Source: Alistipes senegalensis JC50 (lineage in GTDB: Bacteria > Bacteroidota > Bacteroidia > Bacteroidales > Rikenellaceae). Taken from it: 64,000 bases of DNA. The notes under the pieces were generated by a model that did no database searches, was not told the DNA's origin, and saw only the letters and a program-made list of their open reading frames with translations. Of this stretch, positions 9,223-17,945 are shown piece after piece. The first letter of the stretch is position 1; the number at the start of each line of letters is the position of its first letter. Made by a program: the position numbers and the translations under genes. The stretch covers positions 496,001 through 560,000 of the forward strand of contig NZ_CP102252.1 of NCBI RefSeq assembly GCF_025145645.1, read 5' to 3'.

Positions 9223-10179
9223 ATGGCGGACACGGCGGCACATACGGTGGAGCGGCTGCGGGCCGGAGCCGAAGCGTACGCCTGCGGCGGGTATCTCGGC
9301 GGCCTCGGAGCACTCCAGCGCACCGAGCTCTGCACGGCGCTGATCTTCGACCGTCTGAGCCGCAAGATGCGCATGGTCGAGGCGCTCCGCAACGAAGCCG
9401 CCGACAACTGGAACCAGACCTTCTACCTGCTCTACTTCCGCACGCTGGGCGACCGCCGCAACCAGGAGGCTTATCTCGAACTGGCGCGGCGCGTGCCCTA
9501 CAAGACCGTGCTGCGCGAGCGGCTGGCCCCGCACGCCGTCGAAGCGATGCTGTTCGGCGCCTCGGGGCTGCTGGAACTCTACCGCAACGACGCCTACACG
9601 CTCGATCTGAAACGCAGTTTCGAATACCTCGCGGCCAAATACGGGATCGAGGCGATGGAGGCTTCGGCATGGGCGCTGACGGAGGTGCGTCCGGCCAACC
9701 ATCCGGTGCTGCGGCTGGCGCAGGCGGCGGAGTTCTTCACGCAGGACGAGTTCGTGATGGAGCGCGCCATGACCTGCCGCACGGAAGAGGAGGTCCGGAA
9801 GCTGTTCTGCATCGAGGCGTCGCCCTACTGGCGCACGCACCACGTCCCCGGCGCCGAGGGCGGCGAACATCCCAAGCGCATCGGTGCCTTCAAGGCCAAC
9901 ATCATCGGGATCAACCTGGTCGCCGTGCTGCAATTCGCCTACGGCAGCTACACGGGCAACGAACGGCTGCGCGACAGCGCCATGACGCTTCTGGAGCGTC
10001 TCCCGGCCGAGGACAACCGCTACATGCGCGAATGGCAGTCGGCGGGTGTCCGTCCGCGCAACGCCTTCGAGTCGCAGGCCCTGTTGCAGCTCGCCACCGA
10101 ATACTGCGCCGGAAAACGCTGCGCGGAGTGCCCCGTCGGACGACGGATCGTGCGGCAGACAACCGCTGCGGACGACTGA
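9223..10179 (+). CDS. DUF2851 family protein
   Basis: A 318-residue soluble protein matching the C-terminal part of DUF2851 as I know it: ADNWNQTFYLLYFRTLGDRRN (about 48-68), RPANHPVLRLAQ (about 156-167), NIIGINLVAVLQFAYG, and the cysteine-rich ending LATEYCAGKRCAECPVGRRIV (about 286-306), whose C-x4-C-x2-C could hold a metal. Typical DUF2851 proteins are about 420 residues; the shorter length reflects a reduced N-terminus. The start at 9223 is 2 nt after the SufT-like stop. Function is unknown. Co-transcription with sufE hints at an Fe-S link. Confidence 0.85.
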   Translation: MADTAAHTVERLRAGAEAYACGGYLGGLGALQRTELCTALIFDRLSRKMRMVEALRNEAADNWNQTFYLLYFRTLGDRRNQEAYLELARRVPYKTVLRERLAPHAVEAMLFGASGLLELYRNDAYTLDLKRSFEYLAAKYGIEAMEASAWALTEVRPANHPVLRLAQAAEFFTQDEFVMERAMTCRTEEEVRKLFCIEASPYWRTHHVPGAEGGEHPKRIGAFKANIIGINLVAVLQFAYGSYTGNERLRDSAMTLLERLPAEDNRYMREWQSAGVRPRNAFESQALLQLATEYCAGKRCAECPVGRRIVRQTTAADD

Positions 10180-10213
10180 ACGGCTGACATTTTGGCTTTT
10201 CCGGAAAATTGGT

Positions 10214-10221
10214 TACTTTTG
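10214..10221 (+). promoter_or_regulatory. -7 box (TACTTTTG) of the MBOAT gene
   Basis: TAnnTTTG match with a TTTTGG at about 10190, near -33. The leader to the ATG at 10287 is about 60 nt. Confidence 0.65.
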
Positions 10222-10286
10222 TGCAACGTCACGCCCCGGCGGCAGACCCCCACTCCGGCAATCTGCCGTAAATCGTGTTTAGACCC

Positions 10287-11753
10287 ATGCTTTTCAATTC
10301 GTTCGAATTCGCGCTGTTCCTCCCGGTCGTCTTCCTGCTCTACTGGTTCGTGTTCAACCGCAGCCTGCGGGCGCAGAACCTCTTCGTCGTAGGGGCCAGC
10401 TACCTCTTCTACGGATGGTGGGACTGGCGGTTTCTCCTGCTGATCGCCTTCACGTCGCTGTGCAGCTACGCCAGCGGACTGCTTATCGGCCGCTTCCGGA
10501 AACGGAGGGGGGGGGAAAGATGGAGCCGGGCCGTCAACGCGGGAAACATCCTGCTGAACCTCACGATCCTCGGCGTCTTCAAGTATTACGACTTCTTCGC
10601 GGCATCGTTCGCCGAACTGTTCGGCATCGCCGACTACGACAGTCTCCTGCTGCGGATCATCCTGCCGGTCGGCATCTCGTTCTATACGTTCCAGGCCCTG
10701 AGCTACTCGATCGACGTTTACCGCGAAAAGCTCGCCCCGACACGCGACATCGTCGCTTTCTTCGCCTTCATCTCCTTCTTCCCGCAGCTGGTGGCCGGCC
10801 CCATCGAACGGGCCACGAACCTGCTGCCGCAGTTCCTGAGGCCGCGGACGTTCGACACGGCGCAGGCCGTGGACGGACTGCGGCAGGCATTGTGGGGATT
10901 CTTCAAAAAGATCGTCGTGGCGGACAACTGCGCCATCCTCGCCAACGGCATCTTCGACAACTACGAAAACCTTTCGGGAGGAGCCCTCGTCATCGGCGCC
11001 GTGGCCTTCTCGTTCCAGATCTACGGCGATTTCTCGGGCTACTCGGACATCGCCATCGGCATCTCGCGGCTGTTCGGGTTCAGCCTCATGCGCAATTTCA
11101 ACTACCCCTATTTCTCGCGCGACATCGCCGAATTCTGGCGCCGCTGGCACATCTCGCTCACCACGTGGTTCCGCGACTACATCTACATCCCGCTGGGCGG
11201 CAGCCGGGGTTCGAAATGGATGGTGTTCCGCAACACGCTGGTCATCTTCCTCGTCAGCGGGTTCTGGCACGGCGCGAACTGGACATTCATCGCCTGGGGC
11301 GCCTACCACGCGCTGCTGTTCCTGCCGCTGATCCTCTCGGGGCGCAACCGCCGGTACACCGGGGAGATCGCCGCGGGACGCACCCTGCCGACGGCACGGG
11401 AGGCCCTGCAAATCGCATCGACCTTCGCGCTGGCGGCCGTGGGATGGATCATCTTCCGCGCCGAAACCATCGGCGACGCCTGGCGCTACGTGCGGAGAAT
11501 CTTCTCGCCGGCGATACTCGACCGCGTGGCGCTCGGCGGCAGCTACGAGTCGCCCGGCATCCATGCCGCCGTCGGGGTGGCGATCCTGCTGGCGGTCGAA
11601 TGGAGCCAGCGGACCCGCCAGCACGGACTCCAACTGACCGGACGGGCGCACATCAACCGCCGAAGCGTGCGCTACGCCATCTACTACCTGCTGATTCTGG
11701 GCATCTACGTCATGCACGCCCAGCAGCAGACGTTCATCTATTTCCAATTCTGA
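10287..11753 (+). CDS. MBOAT family O-acyltransferase (AlgI-like)
   Basis: A multi-pass inner-membrane acyltransferase of 488 residues that would move acyl groups across the membrane to acetylate an envelope or exported glycan, as AlgI, PatA and DltB do. Hallmarks: N-terminal LFNSFEFALFLPVVFLLYW, VGISFYTFQALSYSIDVYR, QLVAGPIERATNLLPQ, AEFWRRWHISLTTWFRDYIY, and VSGFWHGANWTFIAWG with the conserved His of the active site. The ATG at 10287 fits the family N-terminus; 10275 adds four residues. A G9 tract at 10507-10515 lies in a cytoplasmic-loop codon run (RRGGER). The next gene, 7 nt later, encodes the SGNH partner. Confidence 0.93.
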   Translation: MLFNSFEFALFLPVVFLLYWFVFNRSLRAQNLFVVGASYLFYGWWDWRFLLLIAFTSLCSYASGLLIGRFRKRRGGERWSRAVNAGNILLNLTILGVFKYYDFFAASFAELFGIADYDSLLLRIILPVGISFYTFQALSYSIDVYREKLAPTRDIVAFFAFISFFPQLVAGPIERATNLLPQFLRPRTFDTAQAVDGLRQALWGFFKKIVVADNCAILANGIFDNYENLSGGALVIGAVAFSFQIYGDFSGYSDIAIGISRLFGFSLMRNFNYPYFSRDIAEFWRRWHISLTTWFRDYIYIPLGGSRGSKWMVFRNTLVIFLVSGFWHGANWTFIAWGAYHALLFLPLILSGRNRRYTGEIAAGRTLPTAREALQIASTFALAAVGWIIFRAETIGDAWRYVRRIFSPAILDRVALGGSYESPGIHAAVGVAILLAVEWSQRTRQHGLQLTGRAHINRRSVRYAIYYLLILGIYVMHAQQQTFIYFQF

Positions 11754-11760
11754 TCCTGCC

Positions 11761-12702
11761 ATGAACCGATTCCTGCGACGCATCTTCTGGTTCGTACTGC
11801 CCGTGGCCGCCGCGGCCGCCGGCGCGGAATGGGGGCTGCGCAGCATCCCCCACCAGCTCGGGTACAAGGCCGCCTACATGGAACGGCACGCCCCGGAGAT
11901 CGAAGTGCTCTCGCTGGGGCTCTCGCACGCCTTCTACGGACTCGATTTCCACGCCTCGAAGTTCCGGGGATTCAACCTCGCCTATCACGGACAGCCGCTC
12001 GACCGCGATCTGGAACTGTGGGAAAAATACGCCGACCGGCTCACGTCGCTGCGCGCCGTGGTGATTTCGCTCTCGTGCTGGAGCACCCACCACCGGCTGC
12101 GCAAGGAGGGCGAACAATGGCGTGTGCCCTTCTACACGATCAACTACGACCTGCCGGTACCGTGGTACGCCTTCAAGGAGCGTTACATCATCGCCTACCC
12201 TTCGCCGGCGTTCCGCTACCTGAAACACGCCCTTTCGCCCGGGGACATCCGCGCCGAGGGCAACACCCCGCAGGACGAATTCGGCTCCTACATGGCCCTG
12301 CGCGACAACCGGCGCCCCGACTGGGACCGGCGCACGGCCGAAGGCGCCGCCCGGGGACATTCGGATTTCGACCCCGAAGACGTGGCCCACAACCGCGAAG
12401 TGCTGCGGCGCATCGCCGCCGACTGTGCGGCCCGCGGCGTCCGGGTGGTTCTCTACACCCCGCCGACATGGCCGACCTATCACGAACACCTCTCGGAGGA
12501 GATCGTGGCCCTCACGCGGCAGATCGGAACGTCGCTGGCCCGGGAGTTTCCCAACGTGCGCTATGCGGACCTGCTGAAAGACAAGCGGTTCACGGCCGAC
12601 GACTTCTTCGACGCCTCGCACCTCAACTACGACCGCGGAGGTCCGAAACTCGTCCGCATCCTCGACGACGAAATAGCCGAAGACCCCTTGCCGGCAAAAT
12701 AA
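11761..12702 (+). CDS. SGNH-like partner protein of the MBOAT acyltransferase
   Basis: A 313-residue protein with one N-terminal membrane anchor or signal helix (about 5-24). It carries a LGLSHAFYGLD block (about 52-62) resembling SGNH block I, although the usual serine follows a Leu, and a late DASHLNYDRGG (about 283-293) resembling the DxxH catalytic block V. This is the arrangement of AlgJ/AlgX/DltD-type proteins, which receive the acyl group from an MBOAT partner and transfer it to a periplasmic polymer. Operon position directly behind the MBOAT gene supports that. The substrate cannot be told, because no polysaccharide synthesis genes are adjacent. Confidence 0.82.
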   Translation: MNRFLRRIFWFVLPVAAAAAGAEWGLRSIPHQLGYKAAYMERHAPEIEVLSLGLSHAFYGLDFHASKFRGFNLAYHGQPLDRDLELWEKYADRLTSLRAVVISLSCWSTHHRLRKEGEQWRVPFYTINYDLPVPWYAFKERYIIAYPSPAFRYLKHALSPGDIRAEGNTPQDEFGSYMALRDNRRPDWDRRTAEGAARGHSDFDPEDVAHNREVLRRIAADCAARGVRVVLYTPPTWPTYHEHLSEEIVALTRQIGTSLAREFPNVRYADLLKDKRFTADDFFDASHLNYDRGGPKLVRILDDEIAEDPLPAK

Positions 12703-12758
12703 TTCGCAGAAAACCCACTCCGGGCACGCCGTCCGGATGGATTTCAAAAAATTATTAC

Positions 12759-12766
12759 TATTTTTG
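12759..12766 (+). promoter_or_regulatory. secA -7 box (TATTTTTG)
   Basis: TAnnTTTG match 40 nt before the secA ATG, in the 104-bp gap after the SGNH gene. Confidence 0.65.
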
Positions 12767-12806
12767 TAGGATTTAGAATCCGTAACTCCGAAACAACAAC
12801 AACTTT

Positions 12807-15800
12807 ATGGATATTCTTGCAAGCATAATCAAAGCCCTTTTCGGTTCGAAAGCCGACAAGGACCGCAAACAGATCGAACCCTATCTCGAAAAGATCAAGG
12901 CCGTCTACCCCTCGGTCGAGGCGCTCTCGAACGACGAACTGCGCGCCCGCAGCGAGGCCCTGAAAAAACAGATCGCCGACTTCATCGCCGCGGACGAAGC
13001 CCGCATCGTCGAACTGAAAGCCGCGCTTGAAAAACCCGAAACGCAGCTCGAAGAGAAGGAGAAGATCTCGAAGGAGATCGACGAGACCACCAAGTGCATC
13101 GACGAGAAGATCGAAGAGGTGCTCGACAAGATTCTTCCCGAGGCGTTCGCCATCATGAAAGACACGGCGCGCCGCTTCGCCCAGAACGATACGGTCGTGG
13201 TGACGGCCAACGATTTCGACCGCGACCTCGCCGCGACGAAGGATTTCGTCACCATCGAGGGCGACAAGGCCGTCTACGCCACCCACTGGCTCGCCGGAGG
13301 CAACGACATGAAGTGGGACATGATCCACTACGACGTGCAGCTGTTCGGCGGCGTGGTGCTCCACCAGGGCAAGATCGCCGAGATGGCGACAGGCGAAGGC
13401 AAGACCCTCGTGGCGACGCTCCCCGTATTCCTCAACGCGCTGGCCCGCAAGGGCGTGCACATGGTGACGGTGAACAACTACCTCGCCAAGCGTGACTCCG
13501 AGTGGATGGGCCCGATGTACCAGTTCCACGGTCTTTCGGTGGCCTGCATCGACGACACGCAGCCCAACTCCGACGAACGCCGCGCAGCCTACATGGCCGA
13601 CATCACCTTCGGAACCAACAACGAATACGGCTTCGACTACCTGCGCGACAACATGGCCTCGTCGCCCAAGGACCTCGTGCAGCGCAAACACCACTTCGCC
13701 ATCGTCGATGAGGTTGACTCGGTGCTGATCGACGACGCCCGGACGCCGCTCATCATCTCGGGTCCCGTGCCCAAGGGCGACGACCAGCTCTTCGAGCAGT
13801 ACCGCCCGGCGATCGAGCACCTCTACAACCTGCAAAAGAACCTCGTGACGACCCTGCTGGCCGAGGCGCGCCAGCTCATCACGGAAGGCAAGACCGAGGA
13901 GGGCGGCGTGAAGCTCTACCGCGTCCACAAGGGTCTGCCGAAATACAAGCCGCTGATCAAATACCTCTCGGAGCAGGGCGTGAAGGCGCTGATGCAGAAG
14001 ACCGAGAACACCTACATGCAGGACAACAACCGCCGCATGCCCGAAATCACCGACGACCTGTTCTTCGTCATCGACGAGAAACTCAACTCGGTGGAACTCA
14101 CGGACAAGGGTCACGAAGTGCTGTCGAAATACTTCAACGAGGACGGCTTCTTCGTGATGCCCGACATCGGCGCAGAGATCGCCGAACTGGAAAAGGCCGG
14201 GCTGACGCCCGAGGAGAAGGCGCAGAAGCGCGACGAGGTGATCAACGACTACTCGATCAAGTCGGAGCGCGTGCACACGGTGATCCAGCTGCTGAAAGCC
14301 TTCGCCATGTTCGAAAAGGACATCGAATACGTGGTGATGGACAACAAGGTGAAGATCGTCGATGAGCAGACGGGCCGCATCCTCGAAGGCCGCCGCTACT
14401 CGGACGGACTCCATCAGGCCATCGAGGCCAAGGAGCACGTGAAGGTCGAGGCCGCGACGCAGACCTTCGCCACCATCACGCTGCAAAACTACTTCCGCAT
14501 GTATCACAAGCTGGCCGGTATGACCGGTACGGCCGAAACGGAGGCTTCGGAGTTCTGGAGCATCTACAAACTGGACGTCGTGGTGATCCCGACCAACCGC
14601 AAGGTGATCCGCGACGACCGTCAGGATCTCATCTACAAGACCAAGCGCGAGAAATACAACGCCGTGATCGAAGAGATCGTCAAACTCGTCGAGGAGGGCC
14701 GTCCGGTGCTGGTCGGCACCACGTCGGTCGAGATCTCGGAGCTGCTGAGCCGCATGCTCAAACTCCGCGGCATCAAACACAACGTGCTGAACGCCAAGCA
14801 GCACGCACTGGAGGCGCAGGTCGTGGCCGAGGCCGGACGCTCGGGGCAGGTGACCATCGCCACCAACATGGCGGGCCGCGGTACCGACATCAAGCTGACG
14901 CCCGAGGTGAAGGAGGCCGGAGGTCTGGCCATCATCGGCACGGAGCGGCACGAAAGCCGCCGCGTCGATCGCCAGCTGCGCGGCCGCGCCGGCCGTCAGG
15001 GCGACCCCGGATCGTCGCAGTTCTTCGTGTCGCTCGAAGACGACCTGATGCGTCTGTTCGGATCGGGCCGCATCGCCACGATGATGGACCGCATGGGTCT
15101 GAAAGAGGGCGAGGTGATCCAGGCCGGAATGATGACCCGCGCCATCGAACGCGCCCAGAAGAAGGTCGAGGAGAACAACTTCGGCATCCGCAAGCGCCTG
15201 CTGGAATACGACGACGTGATGAACTCGCAGCGCGAGGTGATCTACACCCGCCGCCGCCACGCACTCTACGGCGAACGCATCGAAATCGACCTGAACAACA
15301 TCATGTACGACTACGCCGACAACTTCGTGGAGGAGAACCGCGGCATCGACCTCGAAGATTTCCGCATGGAGCTGATCCGCGAGGTGGCCGTAGAGCCCCG
15401 GATCGACGAGGCGACCTACAAGGACGCCAAACCTGCGGAGCTGGTCGAAGCAATCGTCACGGCGCTCAAGGAGGCGTACGCCCGCCGGGCGAAAGCCGTG
15501 GCCGACACGGTGCGGCCGGTGATGGAGCGCATCTACGAGGACCGGAAAGACCAGCTGGATTCGAACATCTACTTCCCGCTGACGGACGGTCATCTGGGCT
15601 ACAACGTGCCGGTAAACCTGCAAAAATGCAAGGACACGGACGGTGCGGAAATCTATAAGGTATTCTCGAAAGTGGTGATGTTCACCACCATCGACGACGC
15701 CTGGCGCGAACACCTGCGCGAGATGGACGACCTGCGCCAGAGCGTGCAGAACGCCACCTACGAACAGAAGGACCCGCTGCTGATCTACAAGTTCGAATCG

Positions 15801-16100
15801 TTCGGGCTGTTCTCGAAGATGATCGTCAAGGTCAACCGCGACGTGCTGGCCGTTCTCAACAAAGCCTACATCCCCGTCCGCGACCAGAACGCCGAGGCGG
15901 TGCAGCGCCAACAGCAGGAGCGGGCCAAAGTCGATGTCAACAAACTGCAAGCCTCGCGCATGCAGGCCGCGGCGCACGCCGGACAGGAGGAGCGTCAGAA
16001 GCCGATGCCGATGCACGTCGAGAAAAAGGTCGGCCGCAACGATCCGTGTCCCTGCGGCTCGGGCAAGAAGTATAAGAACTGTCACGGAAAAGGGCAGTAA
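12807..16100 (+). CDS. secA: Preprotein translocase ATPase SecA
   Basis: Motor ATPase that drives preproteins through SecYEG. The 1097-residue protein is longer than E. coli SecA (901), as is usual in Bacteroidetes, partly because of an acidic/basic coiled insertion at about 45-110. Visible motifs are Walker A MATGEGKTLVA (about 192), the DEAD-like IVDEVDSVLIDDARTPLIIS, TNMAGRGTDIKL (about 687), the QLRGRAGRQGDPGSSQFF motif VI region, and a C-terminal SEC-C zinc site GRNDPCPCGSGKKYKNCHG that binds SecB or ribosomes in other species. It has its own promoter and is followed by a repeat-rich 101-bp gap. Confidence 0.98.
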   Translation: MDILASIIKALFGSKADKDRKQIEPYLEKIKAVYPSVEALSNDELRARSEALKKQIADFIAADEARIVELKAALEKPETQLEEKEKISKEIDETTKCIDEKIEEVLDKILPEAFAIMKDTARRFAQNDTVVVTANDFDRDLAATKDFVTIEGDKAVYATHWLAGGNDMKWDMIHYDVQLFGGVVLHQGKIAEMATGEGKTLVATLPVFLNALARKGVHMVTVNNYLAKRDSEWMGPMYQFHGLSVACIDDTQPNSDERRAAYMADITFGTNNEYGFDYLRDNMASSPKDLVQRKHHFAIVDEVDSVLIDDARTPLIISGPVPKGDDQLFEQYRPAIEHLYNLQKNLVTTLLAEARQLITEGKTEEGGVKLYRVHKGLPKYKPLIKYLSEQGVKALMQKTENTYMQDNNRRMPEITDDLFFVIDEKLNSVELTDKGHEVLSKYFNEDGFFVMPDIGAEIAELEKAGLTPEEKAQKRDEVINDYSIKSERVHTVIQLLKAFAMFEKDIEYVVMDNKVKIVDEQTGRILEGRRYSDGLHQAIEAKEHVKVEAATQTFATITLQNYFRMYHKLAGMTGTAETEASEFWSIYKLDVVVIPTNRKVIRDDRQDLIYKTKREKYNAVIEEIVKLVEEGRPVLVGTTSVEISELLSRMLKLRGIKHNVLNAKQHALEAQVVAEAGRSGQVTIATNMAGRGTDIKLTPEVKEAGGLAIIGTERHESRRVDRQLRGRAGRQGDPGSSQFFVSLEDDLMRLFGSGRIATMMDRMGLKEGEVIQAGMMTRAIERAQKKVEENNFGIRKRLLEYDDVMNSQREVIYTRRRHALYGERIEIDLNNIMYDYADNFVEENRGIDLEDFRMELIREVAVEPRIDEATYKDAKPAELVEAIVTALKEAYARRAKAVADTVRPVMERIYEDRKDQLDSNIYFPLTDGHLGYNVPVNLQKCKDTDGAEIYKVFSKVVMFTTIDDAWREHLREMDDLRQSVQNATYEQKDPLLIYKFESFGLFSKMIVKVNRDVLAVLNKAYIPVRDQNAEAVQRQQQERAKVDVNKLQASRMQAAAHAGQEERQKPMPMHVEKKVGRNDPCPCGSGKKYKNCHGKGQ

Positions 16101-16109
16101 CAAAGTAAG

Positions 16110-16194
16110 AGGTGAAAAGTGAAAGGTGAAAAGTGCCCGCCAATTTTCGAGGTTCACTTCCAACCTTTCACCTTTAACTTTTAACCTTTCACCC
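16110..16194. repeat. Imperfect inverted repeat of GGTGAAAAGT-type units
   Basis: The left arm (16110-16134) repeats AGGTGAAAAGT/GAAAGGTGAAAAGT. The right arm (16162-16194) is its imperfect reverse complement, built from CACCTTTAACTTTTAACC-like units. The element fills the secA-dCMP deaminase gap. The RNA could fold into a long hairpin; whether it terminates, protects mRNA ends or is only a dispersed repeat is not visible here. Confidence 0.65.
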
Positions 16195-16201
16195 TAATAA
16201 A

Positions 16202-16639
16202 ATGGCTTATCAGGAGGAGAAACAGCGCCAGCTGGACCTGCGCTACCTGCGCATGGCGAGCATCTGGGCCGAAAATTCATACTGCGTGCGCCGCAAGGTC
16301 GGGGCGCTGATCGTCAAAGACAAGATGATCATCTCCGACGGTTACAACGGCACCCCTTCGGGCTTCGAGAACATCTGCGAAGACGAAGACGGACACACGA
16401 AATCCTATGTGCTCCACGCCGAGGCCAACGCCATCACGAAGGTCGCCAAGTCGGCCAACAACTGCGACGGATCGACGCTCTACATCACCGCCGCGCCCTG
16501 CATCGAGTGCTCGAAGCTGATCATTCAGGCGGGCATCAAGCGCGTGGTCTATGCCGAGGATTACCGCTCGGAAGAGGGGCTGAACCTGCTGCGCCGCGTC
16601 GGCATCGAGTGCGTGCAGTGCCGGCTGGACGAAAAATGA
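16202..16639 (+). CDS. Deoxycytidylate (dCMP) deaminase
   Basis: Zinc-dependent deaminase that converts dCMP to dUMP for thymidylate synthesis. The 145-residue protein has the cytidine/deoxycytidylate deaminase zinc motifs HAEANAI (about 80-86, His ligand and catalytic Glu) and PCIECSKLI (about 101-109, the two Cys ligands), plus the dCMP-deaminase GYNGTPSGF loop (about 49-57), which separates it from tRNA adenosine deaminases. A ComEB-like label is also used for this family. It is followed 8 nt later by a small secreted-protein gene. Confidence 0.93.
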   Translation: MAYQEEKQRQLDLRYLRMASIWAENSYCVRRKVGALIVKDKMIISDGYNGTPSGFENICEDEDGHTKSYVLHAEANAITKVAKSANNCDGSTLYITAAPCIECSKLIIQAGIKRVVYAEDYRSEEGLNLLRRVGIECVQCRLDEK

Positions 16640-16647
16640 GGCACCCG

Positions 16648-17073
16648 ATGAAAAAGGTCCTTCTCCTGCTCGCAGCCCTGACGTATGCCGAATTCGATTC
16701 GGCGCAGAACGTCGCGGCGGACACCGTGCCGGCGCTGCCGCCCTACGTCTACTGCGAGATCATGGCCGACCACCTGCCCACGTACCACGACAGCGGCGTG
16801 CTGTTCGATTTCGGACAGAAGGTCGGGGCCACGAAGTACAACTACCTGACGGACGCCGCAGGCAACAAACTGCTCTTCAGTTCGGGAATCGAGGCGCTCA
16901 ACTACATGGTGTGCCGCGGATGGGAGTTCGTGCAAGCCTACGCCTCGGGCGACAACAACGGCCTCACCCACTACCTCCTGCGCATCGCACCGGCCCGGCT
17001 GACCGCGGAACAGCGAACAGCGCTGCTCGCCCCGCCGGAACGGGAGAAACCGAAGCCCAATAAGAAGCGATAA
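16648..17073 (+). CDS. Small secreted protein, DUF4177-like pattern
   Basis: A 141-residue protein with a signal peptide (about 1-19, ending near SAQ). The mature part has a beta strand/helix/beta pattern around IEALNYMVCRGWEFVQAYASG (about 92-112) and THYLLRIAP. It resembles the ALNxxGxxGWELV layout of DUF4177, a small domain of unknown function, but the match is weak. It ends in a Lys/Pro-rich tail. It is co-transcribed with the dCMP deaminase gene (8-nt gap), with no obvious functional link, and is followed by a strong terminator. Confidence 0.72.
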   Translation: MKKVLLLLAALTYAEFDSAQNVAADTVPALPPYVYCEIMADHLPTYHDSGVLFDFGQKVGATKYNYLTDAAGNKLLFSSGIEALNYMVCRGWEFVQAYASGDNNGLTHYLLRIAPARLTAEQRTALLAPPEREKPKPNKKR

Positions 17074-17081
17074 CGCGAAAG

Positions 17082-17107
17082 AGAGCTCTCTCCGGAGCTC
17101 TTTTTCA
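17082..17107 (+). terminator. Intrinsic terminator
   Basis: AGAGCTC/GAGCTCT stem with a 6-nt loop followed by T5, 8 nt past the stop of the small secreted protein. It ends the dCMP deaminase transcript. Confidence 0.88.
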
Positions 17108-17180
17108 TTTGCCCGAAGATTTGTTTTTCCGGCATACCTTTCGTATATTGGCCGGGTGAAACCCTGAAAATCGAACCGCT

Positions 17181-17915
17181 ATGAAACGCATCGTCATCGT
17201 AGGAGCCACGTCGGGCATCGGGCTCGAAACGGCACGGCTCTGCATCCGCCAGGGATGGCGGGTCGGAGCGGCGGGACGCCGCCGGGAGGCCCTCGACGCA
17301 CTCCGGGCAGAGGCGCCCGAACAAGTCGAGGTCGAAGCGCTGGACATCAACCGCGACGACGCCCCGGAACATCTCGCACGGCTGATCGAACGGCTCGGCG
17401 GCATGGACATCTATCTCCACTCGTCGGGCATCGGCAGCCGCAACACCGAACTGCGCCCCGACATCGAGATCGCAACCCTGCGCACCAACGGCGAAGGCTT
17501 CGTGAGGATGGTGACGGCGGCTTTCGGCTATTTCCGCGCCCACGGAGGCGGACATCTGGCCGTCATCAGCTCGATCGCCGGGACCCGGGGACTCGGGTCG
17601 GCTCCCGCCTACTCGGCGACCAAGCGGATGCAGAACACCTACATAGACGCCCTGGCGCAGCTTTCGCGCATGGAGGGGTACGGCATCCGGTTCACGGACA
17701 TCCGTCCGGGATTCGTGGCGACCCCGCTGCTGGACGGAGAGGGGCACTACCCGATGCTGATGCCGGTCGAAAAGGTCGCGGCGCGCATCATGCGCATTCT
17801 CCGCAGGCCGTGCCGCCGGGCGGTGATCGACCGCCGTTACGCGGCGATGGTCTTCTTCTGGCGGCTGATTCCCCAATGGCTTTGGGAGCGTCTGAAAGTG
17901 CGGGTGAAAGAATAA
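17181..17915 (+). CDS. Short-chain dehydrogenase/reductase
   Basis: A 244-residue NAD(P)-dependent oxidoreductase of the classical SDR family. It has the Rossmann glycine motif GATSGIGLETA (about 7-17), followed by Arg residues at about 31-34 (GRRRE) that favour NADPH, the conserved HSSGIG in place of NNAG, and the catalytic Ser in VISSIAG (about 131-137) with Y-x3-K in PAYSATKRMQ (about 146-155). The C-terminal region ends in a hydrophobic FFWRLIPQWLWERLK stretch that may lie on the membrane. The substrate cannot be inferred. It is a single-gene unit upstream of the sensor kinase. Confidence 0.9.
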   Translation: MKRIVIVGATSGIGLETARLCIRQGWRVGAAGRRREALDALRAEAPEQVEVEALDINRDDAPEHLARLIERLGGMDIYLHSSGIGSRNTELRPDIEIATLRTNGEGFVRMVTAAFGYFRAHGGGHLAVISSIAGTRGLGSAPAYSATKRMQNTYIDALAQLSRMEGYGIRFTDIRPGFVATPLLDGEGHYPMLMPVEKVAARIMRILRRPCRRAVIDRRYAAMVFFWRLIPQWLWERLKVRVKE

Positions 17916-17930
17916 GACGAAAAAATTCAT

Positions 17931-17938
17931 TACATTTG
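17931..17938 (+). promoter_or_regulatory. -7 box (TACATTTG) of the LytS-type kinase gene
   Basis: Perfect TAnnTTTG with only 7 nt to the ATG at 17946, giving at most a very short leader. If translation instead begins at the internal ATG 17985, the leader would be about 40 nt. Confidence 0.65.
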
Positions 17939-17945
17939 CCCCCGG

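Noticed and set aside
12744..16163. 1139-codon open frame on the minus strand opposite secA
   Set aside because: Shadow of secA with biased Val/His/Asp composition and no recognisable motif.
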